DNA of 64,000 nt from Methylococcaceae bacterium (lineage in GTDB: Bacteria > Pseudomonadota > Gammaproteobacteria > Methylococcales > Methylomonadaceae), in contig JADKAL010000005.1 in the NCBI GenBank assembly GCA_016715325.1, positions 168,255 to 232,254 on the forward strand. The letters run 5' to 3'. The translations under genes and the position numbers were made by a program. Below are positions 1-9,891 of the stretch, in pieces. The notes below the pieces were generated by a model. The model ran no database searches. It was not told the DNA's origin and was given only the letters and a program-made list of their open reading frames with translations. The stretch's first letter is position 1. Each line of letters opens with the position of its first letter.

Positions 1-128
1 GACATAATGCGCGGGTGTCACTTAGCTGGACTTACGGCGATTTGTTAACCAAAGGTCTGGACTATAGTTCAACGGCGGCAGGCGATAGCATTAACGCCAT
101 TAAACTAGGCTTTCAATGGCAAATTTAA
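1..128 (+). CDS. C-terminal end of a probable outer-membrane beta-barrel protein (partial)
   Basis: An open frame enters from the left edge (first full codon at base 3) and stops with TAA at 126-128. The roughly 41 visible residues show the alternating polar/hydrophobic pattern of barrel strands (for example VSLSWTYGDLL and AIKLGFQWQI), and the chain ends two residues after an aromatic, as outer-membrane proteins often do. It lies 33 bases before urtA on the same strand, so it may be a porin or outer-membrane channel expressed with the urea transporter; that role is inferred from position only. The family cannot be named from this fragment. Confidence 0.5.
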   Translation, partial: HNARVSLSWTYGDLLTKGLDYSSTAAGDSINAIKLGFQWQI

Positions 129-161
129 TAATCATTCAAGAATATAAGGAGATTTAAAGAA

Positions 162-1457
162 ATGAATAAACAATTTTTTGATTTGAGACTCTGGTTTTGG
201 TGTTTTGTATTTACCTTTGGTCTTAGCAGTGTATCTCGTGCCGAAGACACCATCAAAGTCGGCGTATTGCATTCTTTATCGGGCACGATGGCGATCAGCG
301 AAACCACGCTGAAAGACACCATGCTGATGTTGATCGACGAGCAGAACAAGAAAGGCGGTTTGCTCGGCAAAAAATTGGAAGCGGTGGTCGTCGATCCTGC
401 TTCCAACTGGCCGTTGTTTGCGGAAAAAGCGCGTGAATTATTGACTAAAGACAAGGTGGCTGCTGTGTTCGGCTGCTGGACATCCGTGTCGCGTAAGTCG
501 GTCTTGCCGGTTTTTGAAGAGCTGAACGGACTGTTGTTCTACCCGGTGCAATACGAGGGTGAAGAGTCGTCTAAAAACGTATTCTACACCGGCGCAGCGC
601 CGAATCAGCAAGCCATTCCGGCCGTCGATTATTTGATGAACGACCTTAAGGTGAAACGTTGGGTGTTGGCAGGTACCGATTATGTGTATCCACGTACCAC
701 CAATAAAATCCTTGAAGCTTACCTGAAAGCGAAAGGCGTGGCCAAGAAAGACATCATGATCAACTATACACCGTTCGGTCATTCCGATTGGCAAAGTATC
801 GTCGCCGACATCAAGAAATTCGGCTCAACCGGAAAGAAAACCGCTGTTGTTTCTACAATTAACGGCGATGCCAACGTGCCGTTCTACAAAGAATTGGGCA
901 ACCAAGGACTCAAAGCGGAAGATATTCCGGTTGTTGCTTTCTCTGTGGGTGAAGAAGAGTTGTCCGGCATCGACACCAAGCCCTTGGTCGGTCACTTAGC
1001 TGCTTGGAACTACTTCATGAGCATGGATACCACCAAAAACGCGGCTTTCATCAAGCAATGGCAGGATTTCATCAAGAATCCGAAACGCGTCACCAACGAC
1101 CCGATGGAAGCGCATTACATCGGCTTCAACATGTGGGTGAAAGCGGTTGAGAAAGCCGGTTCTACCGATCCAGCCAAAGTTCAGGAAGCCATCATCGGCG
1201 TGGAATTTCCTAACTTGACCGGCGGTACGGCCAAGATGCTGCCTAATCATCACATCAGCAAGCCGGTATTGATCGGCGAAATTCAAGACGACGGGCAGTT
1301 TACGACCGTTTGGCAAACCAATAAGGTTGTCGACGGCGATGCCTGGTCGGATTTCTTGCCGGAAAGTAAACCGATTATTGCCGATTGGACAGCGCCAATC
1401 AGTTGCGGCAACTACAACACGAAAACCAAGAAGTGTTCAGGCCAAAACTATAAGTAG
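162..1457 (+). CDS. urtA: UrtA, urea ABC transporter substrate-binding protein
   Basis: This is the periplasmic urea receptor that feeds the UrtBC permease. The 431-residue length fits the family. A hydrophobic signal peptide (about residues 8-27) ends at SRAED, followed by the type I periplasmic-binding fold opening IKVGVLHSLSGTMAISE. The FGCWTSVSRKSVLPVFE and LFYPVQYEGEESS segments are typical of UrtA rather than of amino-acid receptors such as LivJ. The start has AAGGAG at about 147-152. It heads urtABCDE; a 363-base gap with repeats separates it from urtB, which may let the binding protein be made in excess. Identification is secure from sequence and from the following genes. Confidence 0.96.
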   Translation: MNKQFFDLRLWFWCFVFTFGLSSVSRAEDTIKVGVLHSLSGTMAISETTLKDTMLMLIDEQNKKGGLLGKKLEAVVVDPASNWPLFAEKARELLTKDKVAAVFGCWTSVSRKSVLPVFEELNGLLFYPVQYEGEESSKNVFYTGAAPNQQAIPAVDYLMNDLKVKRWVLAGTDYVYPRTTNKILEAYLKAKGVAKKDIMINYTPFGHSDWQSIVADIKKFGSTGKKTAVVSTINGDANVPFYKELGNQGLKAEDIPVVAFSVGEEELSGIDTKPLVGHLAAWNYFMSMDTTKNAAFIKQWQDFIKNPKRVTNDPMEAHYIGFNMWVKAVEKAGSTDPAKVQEAIIGVEFPNLTGGTAKMLPNHHISKPVLIGEIQDDGQFTTVWQTNKVVDGDAWSDFLPESKPIIADWTAPISCGNYNTKTKKCSGQNYK

Positions 1458-1820
1458 TTGAGTCAGGTGGTATTAGGTTGTTCGGCCTAATCCCACCTGT
1501 ATTATTGATCCGTCCCTTAAATGTTTGAACCGTTCGTGCTGAGTGAGTCGAAGCACATAAAGCCTTTTGACAAGCTCAAGGTGAACGGAAGTTAAGACTT
1601 CATAAGGCCGGATCAATCTTGAAATTTACCAAAGGAAGCAGTGAAAAATTGATTTCATTCATGCCCTACGACTTCGTTCAGGAGAGCGTTTTACAAGCTC
1701 ATCATTTATGACCGCTGGGTGTGAACGAAATCAACCACTCACCGTTCGTCCTGAGCTTGTCGAAGGACTTATTCAAAGCTTCTCTATCAACACTTTATTA
1801 ACAAGGACTTTACTGACGAT
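1458..1820 (+). repeat. urtA-urtB intergenic region with REP-like repeats
   Basis: This 363-base gap contains no convincing gene. It holds two related repeats. The first, at about 1529-1588, has outer arms CCGTTC and GAACGG around the motif CGTGCTGAGTGAGTCGAAG and a second, inverted half (CAAGCTCAAGGTGAACGG). The second, at 1742-1768, reads CCGTTCGTCCTGAGCTTGTC followed by GAAGGAC, and can fold through GTCCT/AGGAC. Relatives of the same motif lie near 45421-45454 and 17727-17760. It resembles the repetitive extragenic palindromes of gammaproteobacteria. By position it could stabilise the urtA transcript end; that is inference. Confidence 0.7.
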
Positions 1821-3464
1821 ATGAAATCAAGTTTAGCTAAGCGCTGTTTCAGACTTATCCTGTTTGTAGCGTTATATTTACCGGGGTTCGGTTCGGCAGA
1901 AGACACAGCAACAAGCGATTTCACCAGCGCGTTAAATAAAATAGCAACCGCTTCCATGCAGGAACGCGAAGCGGCTGTTCAACAGCTTATTTCACTTAAG
2001 GAGCCGAGAACCTTGCTCATCTTGCAGGGATTATTGGATGGGCAGCTTTATAAGCTCAGGGATGGGGACAAATTGGTCCTTGCAAAACAAAAAGACAAAG
2101 GTTTTAGCCTGACCGATGCCGCTAACGGTGACGATTTGGGCACAAAAGAAAGCGCCGAAATACAAAAAATCCCTTTAAATAACAGCCTGAGGGTGCTGCT
2201 AAGAAAATCATTAGGCAGCTTGCAGTTAAATTCAAATGAGATAAACACACGGATCGAGGCCGTAAAAGCAATTGCAAAAGTGTTGGATGATGAAAGTTTA
2301 AAGCTTTTGCGTGATCGCTTGGCAATAGAACAGGAAAGCATCGTTCAAGACCAGATTAAGCTCGTGTTAGCGTTAGAGCAACTGAATAGTTCAACTAAAT
2401 CAACGCGAATCGAGGCAATAGATTTACTAAAAGATCATCCAACCCAAGACGTTGTCAACCGCCTAAATACCTTGGTTGAGAAAGATGATGAAGGTAACTA
2501 TCTCGAAACCGACAACGATGTCAGAAATAAAGCGAAAACAGCCTTGGCTGCAATCAACGCTAAGATCAGTTTGTACAGCGGTGTTGAAACGCTCTTTTTC
2601 GGCTTAAGCTTAGGTGCAGTGTTAGTGCTATCTGCCATCGGTTTGGCAATAACCTTCGGCGTTATGGGCGTCATCAACATGGCGCATGGCGAACTGATGA
2701 TGCTCGGCGCATATACGACCTATGTCTTGCAACAATTGATGCCACAACAGTTAGGCACCGCGTTAATTCTGTCGATACCGGCTGCTTTTATGGTATCGGC
2801 TGTAGTCGGCATTGCGATTGAACGCGGCATCATCCGGTTTTTATACGGCCGGCCCTTGGAAACCTTGTTGGCTACATTCGGTGTCAGTCTAGTGCTGCAA
2901 CAAACCGTCCGGTCCATATTTTCGCCGCTGAATCGCAGCGTTGCCGCACCGGAATGGATGAGCGGCACTTTGCAAATTAACGATTTCCTATCCTTAACCT
3001 GGAACCGCTTATATATACTGATATTCTGCTTACTGGTATTCATGTTGTTATTACAGATCTTGAAACGGACGCGCTTAGGGCTTGAAGTGCGCGCCGTTGC
3101 ACAAAACCGGAATATGGCGAAAGCGATGGGCATTCCGACCGCCTGGGTGGATGCCATGACTTTTGGCTTAGGTTCCGGTATTGCCGGTGTGGCTGGTGTG
3201 GCGCTAAGCCAGATTACTAACGTCGGGCCGAATCTGGGTCAAGCTTATATCGTCGATTCTTTTATGGTTGTGGTATTTGGTGGTGTCGGCAATTTGTGGG
3301 GAACTTTATTAGCTGGATTTTCTTTAGGTATCGCTAACAAGTTGCTTGAGCCGACTGCCGGTGCTGTGTTGGCGAAAATATTAGTATTGGTGTTTATCAT
3401 TCTGTTTATCCAAAAACGGCCGCGCGGTTTATTTCCGCAAAAAGGCCGCGCGGCGGAGGGCTAA
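1821..3464 (+). CDS. urtB: UrtB, urea ABC transporter permease subunit
   Basis: This is one of the two membrane subunits of the urea importer (LivH-like). Its 547 residues are long for a LivH-type permease because, as usual in proteobacterial UrtB, a signal peptide and a periplasmic helical region (about residues 25-250, repeat-like) precede the membrane part. From about residue 255 there are multiple membrane segments, with GVMGVINMAHGELMMLGAYT and a downstream GTLLAGFSLGIANKLLEP permease region. Two bases separate it from urtC. The N-terminal domain is more lysine- and glutamate-rich and less conserved in appearance than the permease part. Confidence 0.95.
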   Translation: MKSSLAKRCFRLILFVALYLPGFGSAEDTATSDFTSALNKIATASMQEREAAVQQLISLKEPRTLLILQGLLDGQLYKLRDGDKLVLAKQKDKGFSLTDAANGDDLGTKESAEIQKIPLNNSLRVLLRKSLGSLQLNSNEINTRIEAVKAIAKVLDDESLKLLRDRLAIEQESIVQDQIKLVLALEQLNSSTKSTRIEAIDLLKDHPTQDVVNRLNTLVEKDDEGNYLETDNDVRNKAKTALAAINAKISLYSGVETLFFGLSLGAVLVLSAIGLAITFGVMGVINMAHGELMMLGAYTTYVLQQLMPQQLGTALILSIPAAFMVSAVVGIAIERGIIRFLYGRPLETLLATFGVSLVLQQTVRSIFSPLNRSVAAPEWMSGTLQINDFLSLTWNRLYILIFCLLVFMLLLQILKRTRLGLEVRAVAQNRNMAKAMGIPTAWVDAMTFGLGSGIAGVAGVALSQITNVGPNLGQAYIVDSFMVVVFGGVGNLWGTLLAGFSLGIANKLLEPTAGAVLAKILVLVFIILFIQKRPRGLFPQKGRAAEG

Positions 3465-3466
3465 AA

Positions 3467-4558
3467 ATGTTTAAACAATTCTACGAACATGACAAGGCGG
3501 CCTTCTGGTTGTTAACACTGATTGGAGGCATCGTATTCCTGATTCCGACCGCAAATATAATTTTTCCCGAAGAATCGCCTTTTCACGTCTCAGCGTATAG
3601 TATTTCGATTATCGGCAAATATCTGACCTTTGCTTTATTAGGCTTATCGCTTGATTTGGTCTGGGGCTATTGCGGTATTTTGGCTTTAGGGCAAGGCGCT
3701 TTTTTTGCGTTGGGCGGCTATGCGATAGGGATGTATCTCATGCGTCAAATCGGTACACGCGGCGTTTACGGGAATGCCGATCTGCCCGATTTTATGGTGT
3801 TTTTAAACTGGCAAGAACTGCCTTGGTATTGGTACGGTTTTAACCACTTCTGGTTTGCGTTGCTGATGATCGTCCTGGTGCCGGGTTTGCTGGCTTATGT
3901 GTTCGGTTGGCTGGCGTTTCGCTCGCGGGTAACAGGGGTTTATCTGTCGATCATCACACAAGCGTTAACGTATGCTTTACTGTTGGCTTTTTTTCGAAAT
4001 GAAATGGGATTCGGCGGTAATAACGGGTTAACCGATTTTAAAGAATTACTCGGATTTAATATTCAATCCAGTGCAGTTCGGGCGTGCTTACTGATTGCTT
4101 CCGGTTTAGCTTTAATGTTGGCCTTTGTTGTCAGTAAATGGGTTATAAACAGCAAATTAGGCCGTGTAATCACCGCAATCCGCGACCAGGAAGCCCGCGT
4201 ACGGTTTATCGGCTACCGGGTCGAATTGTTTAAATTATGGATTTTTGTTTTCGCAGCGGTGTTAGCCGGTATTGCCGGAGCGCTGTATGTCCCCCAAGTC
4301 GGCATCATCAACCCAAGCGAATTCTCGCCATTAAACTCGCTTGAAATTGTTATCTGGGTCGCTATAGGCGGACGCGGTACCTTGTACGGAGGTATCATCG
4401 GTGCAGTTCTGGTTAATTAGGCGAAAACGTTATTAACCGGCTGGCTGCCGGAAATCTGGTTATTTTTTCTTGGCGCCGCTTTCATTCTGGTTACCGTGAT
4501 GTTACCTGACGGTTTGTACGGCCTTTGGCTACGTCGCGTAAAGGGAGTGCAACCATGA
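3467..4558 (+). pseudogene. urtC: UrtC, urea ABC transporter permease subunit, interrupted by an in-frame TAG
   Basis: This is the second permease subunit (LivM-like) of the urea importer. Residues 1-317 read well (LGLSLDLVWGYCGILALGQG, then IVIWVAIGGRGTLYGGIIGA), but codon 318 at 4418-4420 is TAG. The same frame then continues for 45 sense codons (AKTLLTGWLPEIWLFFLGAA and onward) to TGA at 4556-4558, which overlaps the urtD start as ATGA. Family members usually have Tyr at the stop position (VNYAKT), so one base change (TAT or TAC to TAG) explains the break. The truncated product would lack the last membrane segment. A consensus error or a recent nonsense mutation is possible; the intact tail argues against long decay. 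Confidence 0.88.
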
Positions 4559-5334
4559 CCGCCTTGGCTTTACCGACTGGCGAAGTCGATACCAGCCACG
4601 GGCCTATCTTATATCTGGAAGGTGTAAGCGTCAGTTTCGACGGTTTCAAGGCGCTGAATAATTTATCCCTGTATATCGACGAAGGCGAATTGCGCTGTTT
4701 GATCGGACCGAATGGTGCGGGCAAGACGACATTAATGGATGTGATAACTGGTAAAACACGGCCTGATAACGGCTCGGTGTTTTTCGGTCAAACCATCGAT
4801 TTATTGAAACTGGATGAGCCAGCCATTGCCGCTGCGGGGATCGGACGGAAATTTCAGAAACCGAGCGTGTTTGAAAAACTAAGCGTGTTTGAAAATCTCG
4901 AACTCGCCCTTGCCACCAATAAGGGCGTTTGGCCTACGTTATTTGCCAAATTAACATCCATTCAACGTGAGCGAATCGACGAAGTTCTCCTGACTATCGG
5001 ATTGATCGAAAGTCGATGGCAACAGGCAGGCGACTTATCGCACGGTCAAAAGCAATGGCTGGAAATCGGGATGCTGCTGATGCAGGAACCGAAGGTCATG
5101 CTCATCGACGAACCGGTTGCCGGTATGACGCATCAGGAAATCGAACGGACGGCGCAGTTGTTATTGTCTTTGCAGGGCGAGCGCTCGGTGATCGTGGTGG
5201 AACACGATATGGAGTTCGTGCGTTCGATAGCCAAACGGGTAACGGTACTGCACGAAGGTTCGGTATTAACCGAAGGGACGATGGATGAAGTGCAAAACGA
5301 TCCTCGCGTCATACAAGTTTATTTGGGGGATTAA
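4555..5334 (+). CDS. urtD: UrtD, urea ABC transporter ATP-binding protein
   Basis: This is the LivG-like ATPase of the urea importer. The ATG at 4555 overlaps the last codons of the urtC frame (ATGA); a TTG start at 4525 is possible but would lie deep inside urtC. Walker A is GPNGAGKTT (about residue 55), the signature is LSHGQKQWLEIG, Walker B is VMLIDEP followed by VAGMTHQEIE, and the switch region is VVEHDMEFVR. The product is 259 residues, near the usual family length. The stop overlaps the urtE start (TTAATG), as expected of coupled translation in one operon. Confidence 0.96.
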   Translation: MTALALPTGEVDTSHGPILYLEGVSVSFDGFKALNNLSLYIDEGELRCLIGPNGAGKTTLMDVITGKTRPDNGSVFFGQTIDLLKLDEPAIAAAGIGRKFQKPSVFEKLSVFENLELALATNKGVWPTLFAKLTSIQRERIDEVLLTIGLIESRWQQAGDLSHGQKQWLEIGMLLMQEPKVMLIDEPVAGMTHQEIERTAQLLLSLQGERSVIVVEHDMEFVRSIAKRVTVLHEGSVLTEGTMDEVQNDPRVIQVYLGD

Positions 5335-6116
5335 TGTTAGCCATTTCCGGAGTGAATCAATTTTACGGCGGCAGCCATACCTTGTGGGATGTCGATTTTA
5401 AACTCGAGACAGGAGCCAGCCTCTGTTTGATGGGTCGAAACGGCGTCGGTAAAACAACCTTGCTGAAATGCATCATGGGTTTGATACCGATACGCGACGG
5501 CAACATCGCGTTGCAAGGCAATTCCATTAGTCATCTTAAACCCGAAAATCGCGCCGAATTAGGTATCGGTTACGTTCCGCAGGGACGTGATATTTTTCCG
5601 TTGTTGACGGTAGAGGAAAATCTCAAGATCGGCTTACGCGCGGCACGGAAACACGGCATCAAGAAAGTTCCAGAACATATCTTCGACATTTTTCCGGTAT
5701 TGAAGCAAATGCTTAACCGGCGCGGCGGCGATCTTTCCGGCGGTCAACAACAGCAATTAGCAATTGGCAGGGCATTGGTCATTAATCCGAAATTGCTGAT
5801 TCTGGACGAACCGACCGAAGGTATTCAGCCTAATATTGTAAGTGAAATCGGAGATGTGATTATCCGCCTGAACAAGGCGAAAGGCATCGTAACGCCTTTG
5901 TTAAAATCGGATGAAGAAAGTAAGGATGCAGTACGTGAAGGCATTCTCAAAATTAAGCAAGAATTGGGTGTGACTATCTTGATTGTGGAACAAAAACTGC
6001 CTTTTGCCCGCAAGGTTGCCGACCGCTTTTTCATTATGGACCGGGGCCGAGGAGTAGCATCGGGCGCGATGGCGGAATTAAACGATGATATGGTAAAGCG
6101 TTATTTAACGGTATAG
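5334..6116 (+). CDS. urtE: UrtE, urea ABC transporter ATP-binding protein with an insertion
   Basis: This is the LivF-like second ATPase of the urea importer. Motifs seen are Walker A GRNGVGKTT (about 34-42), signature LSGGQQQQLAIGRAL, Walker B LLILDEPTEGIQP, and the switch region IVEQKLPFARKVADRF. The product has 260 residues, about 30 more than the UrtE proteins I recall. The extra stretch, about residues 184-212 (KGIVTPLLKSDEESKDAVRE and following), sits between the RLN helix after Walker B and the ELGVTILIVEQ strand. The insertion is in frame and charged, so the protein may still fold. The frame starts on the last base of urtD. Confidence 0.94.
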   Translation: MLAISGVNQFYGGSHTLWDVDFKLETGASLCLMGRNGVGKTTLLKCIMGLIPIRDGNIALQGNSISHLKPENRAELGIGYVPQGRDIFPLLTVEENLKIGLRAARKHGIKKVPEHIFDIFPVLKQMLNRRGGDLSGGQQQQLAIGRALVINPKLLILDEPTEGIQPNIVSEIGDVIIRLNKAKGIVTPLLKSDEESKDAVREGILKIKQELGVTILIVEQKLPFARKVADRFFIMDRGRGVASGAMAELNDDMVKRYLTV

Positions 6117-6127
6117 GAGAAATGATT

Positions 6128-6706
6128 ATGCACCGTAATGTGAAATTGATATGTTCGATGGTTTTGGTTTGTTTTCTTACCCCGGTTTGGGCGCATTCCG
6201 GTCTGGATCATGTCATGGGTATTGAAACGGGTCTGTTGCATCCCTGGTCTGGTTTCGATCATTTAATTGTAATGTTTGCCGTCGGTGTGTACGCTTCTGG
6301 ATTAAACGGTATTAGGGCAATTGGGTTGTCGTCGGTCATTTTAGCTTTTATGGTCACCGGTGCTAGCGCCGTCTATTTAGGTGCGGTTGTACCGGGCATT
6401 GACCTGGGTATATTATTATCCTTATTAGTGACGGGCGCTTTACATATCAGTAGCAAACAACCACCGGTATTTTTACTGTTTCCATCAATGGCTGGGTTTG
6501 CGTTTTGTCACGGATACGCTCATGCCATCGAAATAACTGAAGGTGCACATGTCTCTGATTATCTTGTAGGTTTTCTTTCAGGAACGGCATTAATAATCGG
6601 CTTGGGCTTTTCGGTTAGCCGTATCTGTAGTCAAAGAGGGGTTCACCTCCGATTACTGACTGGTTTAGTGAACATGACCGTCGGCGTATTGGCATTCGTA
6701 AATTAA
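6128..6706 (+). CDS. HupE/UreJ family protein, putative nickel transporter
   Basis: This is a small membrane protein of the HupE/UreJ family, members of which are thought to admit nickel for hydrogenase or urease. A signal peptide ends near VWAHSGLDH; the family motif HPWSGFDHLIVMFAVG follows (about residues 39-54), and five or six hydrophobic segments include FAFCHGYAHAIE with conserved histidines. I chose the ATG at 6128 because AGGAGA at 6115-6120 is seven bases upstream; the ATG at 6122 would leave only one base. It sits between urtE and ureD, so a nickel-supply role for urease is the natural inference. Confidence 0.88.
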   Translation: MHRNVKLICSMVLVCFLTPVWAHSGLDHVMGIETGLLHPWSGFDHLIVMFAVGVYASGLNGIRAIGLSSVILAFMVTGASAVYLGAVVPGIDLGILLSLLVTGALHISSKQPPVFLLFPSMAGFAFCHGYAHAIEITEGAHVSDYLVGFLSGTALIIGLGFSVSRICSQRGVHLRLLTGLVNMTVGVLAFVN

Positions 6707-6708
6707 TC

Positions 6709-7548
6709 ATGGCGGGTCATTCCTTTGCTTTTGCGCCAACCACATCTAAGGGTTGGGCGGCTTCGTTAAATTTACGCTTTGCGAATCGCTTTGATAAAAC
6801 TCTGTTAGTTCATCGGGACCATAAGGGTCCGTTGACGGTACAACGTCCATTTTATCCTGAAGGCAACGTTTGTCATGTTTACCTGCTCCATCCGCCTGGC
6901 GGTATTGTCGGCGGCGATGAATTAAGTATTTCGATCACCGCAGATGCTGATAGTCATGCCTTGATAACAACACCGGCGGCCGGGAAGTTTTATCGTAGCG
7001 AAGGGTTGTGGGCGAACCAAACTGTAAACTTAACGGCAGCCGACAACGCCATTTTGGAATGGCTACCTCAGGAAACCATTATTTACGAAGGCGCGCATCT
7101 TAAATCGACCATCTCAATCGATTTAGCGCCATCCGCACGCTTTATCGGCTGGGAAATATTGTCTTTGGGTCGTCCGGCAAGCGGCGAAGGTTTCGATTAC
7201 GGCGCGGTCGATTTACATTGGAAAATTCATTGCGAACAACGCCCGCTGTTTCTGGAGCGCTTACGGTTGGATGCACAAGCGTTTGCGGCGCGCTGGGGAT
7301 TGCAGGGTATTTCAGCGTGCGGGACATTTTTTGCAAAACCCGCCAGCCGGGAGTGCTTGACTGCGATTCAAGCGATGATCGCCGAGACGCCCTATCGAGG
7401 CGTGACGTTAATCGACGATATTTTGGTGTGCCGGGCATTGGATTCGCGCACCGATCGGTTAAGATCCTTCTTTGAGCAGGTTTGGGCTTGTGTGAGGCCT
7501 GAAATTGCCCAACGCCACGTCACCATTCCACGTATCTGGTTAACCTGA
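6709..7548 (+). CDS. ureD: UreD (UreH), urease accessory protein
   Basis: UreD forms the scaffold that, with UreF and UreG, delivers nickel into apo-urease. The 279-residue protein has the family hallmarks [14 protein letters not shown] (about residues 62-75), [13 protein letters not shown] and [14 protein letters not shown]. It begins two bases after the HupE/UreJ stop and leads the urease block, with ureA eleven bases downstream. The order ureD-A-B-C-E-F-G is the common proteobacterial arrangement. Nothing unusual was seen in the frame. Confidence 0.96.
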   Translation: MAGHSFAFAPTTSKGWAASLNLRFANRFDKTLLVHRDHKGPLTVQRPFYPEGNVCHVYLLHPPGGIVGGDELSISITADADSHALITTPAAGKFYRSEGLWANQTVNLTAADNAILEWLPQETIIYEGAHLKSTISIDLAPSARFIGWEILSLGRPASGEGFDYGAVDLHWKIHCEQRPLFLERLRLDAQAFAARWGLQGISACGTFFAKPASRECLTAIQAMIAETPYRGVTLIDDILVCRALDSRTDRLRSFFEQVWACVRPEIAQRHVTIPRIWLT

Positions 7549-7558
7549 AGATAACATC

Positions 7559-7861
7559 ATGCAATTAACACCTCGTGAAAAAGACAAACTGCTGATTTTT
7601 ACCGCCGGTCTGCTGGCCGAACGACGCAAAGCCAAAGGTTTGAAGTTGAATTATCCTGAAAGTGTTGCCTACATCAGCGCCGCCATTCTTGAAGGCGCGC
7701 GCGAAGGTAAAACTGTTGCCGAGCTGATGGAATACGGACGGAGATTATTATATCGGGACGATGTGATGGAAGGCATCGCAGAAATGTTGCCCGACGTACA
7801 AGTAGAAGCCACGTTTCCCGACGGGACAAAACTGGTAACCATCCATAACCCGATAGAATAA
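7559..7861 (+). CDS. ureA: UreA, urease gamma subunit
   Basis: This is the smallest structural subunit of urease, 100 residues, the exact usual length. It opens [20 protein letters not shown] and contains the conserved [20 protein letters not shown] and a closing [14 protein letters not shown] segment. It packs against UreB and UreC in the cytosolic holoenzyme. The gene is followed after 12 bases by ureB, which has its own strong ribosome-binding site. Confidence 0.98.
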   Translation: MQLTPREKDKLLIFTAGLLAERRKAKGLKLNYPESVAYISAAILEGAREGKTVAELMEYGRRLLYRDDVMEGIAEMLPDVQVEATFPDGTKLVTIHNPIE

Positions 7862-7873
7862 AAAGGAGACACG

Positions 7874-8191
7874 ATGATTCCTGGCGAGATTTTCACCGCT
7901 GACGGCGAATTGGAACTGAATGCAGGCCGCGATGTCCGCATCGTTGTGGTCGCCAATACCGGCGATCGACCGATCCAGGTCGGATCGCACTATCATTTTT
8001 ATGAAACTAATTCGGCGCTTTCGTTTGAGCGCGAGTCGACTAAAGGTTTCAGGCTGGATATTCCGGCGGGTACGGCAGTTCGTTTCGAGCCGGGTCAGCA
8101 GCGAGAAGTCCGTTTAGTGGCATACGCCGGTTTAAGGCGAATCTACGGCTTTCGCCAAGCGGTCATGGGCGCGTTGGAGAATCACGCATGA
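7874..8191 (+). CDS. ureB: UreB, urease beta subunit
   Basis: This is the urease beta subunit, 105 residues, opening [20 protein letters not shown] and carrying [15 protein letters not shown], then [27 protein letters not shown] at 7861-7869 is a clear ribosome-binding site. The stop overlaps the ureC start by four bases (ATGA at 8188-8191), a sign of translational coupling so that beta and alpha subunits are made in equal amounts. Confidence 0.98.
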   Translation: MIPGEIFTADGELELNAGRDVRIVVVANTGDRPIQVGSHYHFYETNSALSFERESTKGFRLDIPAGTAVRFEPGQQREVRLVAYAGLRRIYGFRQAVMGALENHA

Positions 8192-9891
8192 GCAAAATTA
8201 GTCGACAAGCCTATGCCGACATGTTCGGCCCGACAACCGGCGATAAAGTCCGTTTGGGCGATAGCGGCTTGATTTTAGAAGTGGAAGCGGATCGCACCGT
8301 GTACGGCGACGAAGTTAAATTCGGCGGCGGCAAAGTGATCCGCGACGGCATGGGGCAAAGTCAGCTCGATTCCTTATCCGCCGTTGATTTGGTCATCACC
8401 AATGCACTCATCGTCGATTACTGGGGCATAGTCAAAGCCGATGTCGGCATCAAAAACGGACGTATTGCGGGCATCGGCAAGGCCGGAAACCCCGATACCC
8501 AAGCCGGAGTTGATATTGTCATCGGTCCCGGTACGGAAATTATCGCCGGAGAAGGCCAAATTCTAACCGCTGGCGGTATCGACGCCCATATTCATTTTAT
8601 TTGCCCGCAACAAATCGACGAAGCGTTGATGTCCGGCGTTACCACCATGATCGGCGGCGGCACGGGTCCTGCAACCGGCACTAATGCCACCACTTGCACT
8701 CCCGGACCTTGGAACATTCATCACATGTTGCAGGCGTTGGATGGCTTCCCGATGAATTTCGGCTTATTGGGTAAAGGCAATGCCAGCTTGCCGTCGGCCT
8801 TGGAAGAACAAATTTGCGCCGGTGCGATGGGGCTGAAACTACACGAAGACTGGGGTACGACACCTGCCGCCATCGACTGTTGCTTGTACGTTGCCGACCA
8901 ATACGATGTGCAAGTCGCCATCCATACCGATACCTTGAACGAATCCGGCTTTGTTGAAGATACCTTTGCGGCTTTTAAAGGACGGACGATTCACACCTAC
9001 CATACTGAAGGCGCCGGCGGCGGTCATGCGCCGGATATTATCAAAGCCTGCGGCGAAAGTAATGTTTTACCTTCGTCGACCAATCCGACACGGCCATATA
9101 CTATCAATACCGTGGACGAGCATTTGGACATGCTTATGGTGTGCCACCATCTCGATCCAAGCATTGCCGAAGATGTTGCTTTTGCCGAATCGCGCATACG
9201 TCGGGAAACCATAGCCGCTGAAGACATACTGCACGACCTCGGCGCATTTTCCATGATTTCATCCGATTCCCAGGCGATGGGGCGGGTGGGCGAAGTAGTG
9301 ATTCGCACGTGGCAGACCGCACATAAGATGAAACTTCAGCGCGGTCCGTTAAAAGAAGATTCAAGCCGTAACGATAACTTTCGTATCAAACGCTATATTG
9401 CCAAATACACGATAAATCCGGCTATCAGTCACGGTATCGCGCATGAAGTCGGCTCGATTGAGGTCGGCAAACTGGCCGATCTTGTGCTGTGGCATCCGGC
9501 ATTTTTTGCCACTAAGCCCAGCCTGATTTTAAAAGGCGGTTTCATCGCCGCCGCGCCGATGGGCGATCCCAATGCGTCGATTCCAACCCCGCAACCGGTG
9601 CATTACCGGCCTATGTTCGGCGGTTTTGGTGCAGCAGCTTCATCGACGTCCCTGTTCTTTTTACCGAAGGTTGCTATCGAATACGATGTCGCTAACAAGC
9701 TAAAACTAAAAAAACAAATCGGAACGGTATACGGGACACGCACTATTGGTAAAAAAGATTTAATCCATAATCATTATCAACCTAAGATTGAAGTCGATTC
9801 CCAAACCTATGCGGTGCGCGCCGATGGCGAGTTATTGATCTGCGAACCGGCAACCGTTTTGCCTTTCGCTCAACGCTACTTTTTATTCTGA
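8188..9891 (+). CDS. ureC: UreC, urease alpha (catalytic) subunit
   Basis: This is the catalytic subunit hydrolysing urea to ammonia and carbamate at a di-nickel centre. The 567-residue length is standard. Active-site features seen are [11 protein letters not shown] (nickel-ligand histidines), GLKLHEDWG (the lysine that becomes carbamylated), [32 protein letters not shown], the flap VCHHLDPS, and the [12 protein letters not shown] aspartate ligand region. The stop overlaps the ureE start by one base (TGATG). It is a full-length, apparently functional gene. Confidence 0.99.
   Translation: MSKISRQAYADMFGPTTGDKVRLGDSGLILEVEADRTVYGDEVKFGGGKVIRDGMGQSQLDSLSAVDLVITNALIVDYWGIVKADVGIKNGRIAGIGKAGNPDTQAGVDIVIGPGTEIIAGEGQILTAGGIDAHIHFICPQQIDEALMSGVTTMIGGGTGPATGTNATTCTPGPWNIHHMLQALDGFPMNFGLLGKGNASLPSALEEQICAGAMGLKLHEDWGTTPAAIDCCLYVADQYDVQVAIHTDTLNESGFVEDTFAAFKGRTIHTYHTEGAGGGHAPDIIKACGESNVLPSSTNPTRPYTINTVDEHLDMLMVCHHLDPSIAEDVAFAESRIRRETIAAEDILHDLGAFSMISSDSQAMGRVGEVVIRTWQTAHKMKLQRGPLKEDSSRNDNFRIKRYIAKYTINPAISHGIAHEVGSIEVGKLADLVLWHPAFFATKPSLILKGGFIAAAPMGDPNASIPTPQPVHYRPMFGGFGAAASSTSLFFLPKVAIEYDVANKLKLKKQIGTVYGTRTIGKKDLIHNHYQPKIEVDSQTYAVRADGELLICEPATVLPFAQRYFLF

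Noticed and set aside
4418..4420. TAG in urtC as a pyrrolysine codon
   Set aside because: No pyrrolysine genes are seen, the protein family is not known to contain it, and a simple base change of a Tyr codon explains it.
4525..4554. TTG start giving a longer UrtD
   Set aside because: The ATG at 4555 overlaps the true end of the urtC frame as ATGA and gives the normal N terminus.
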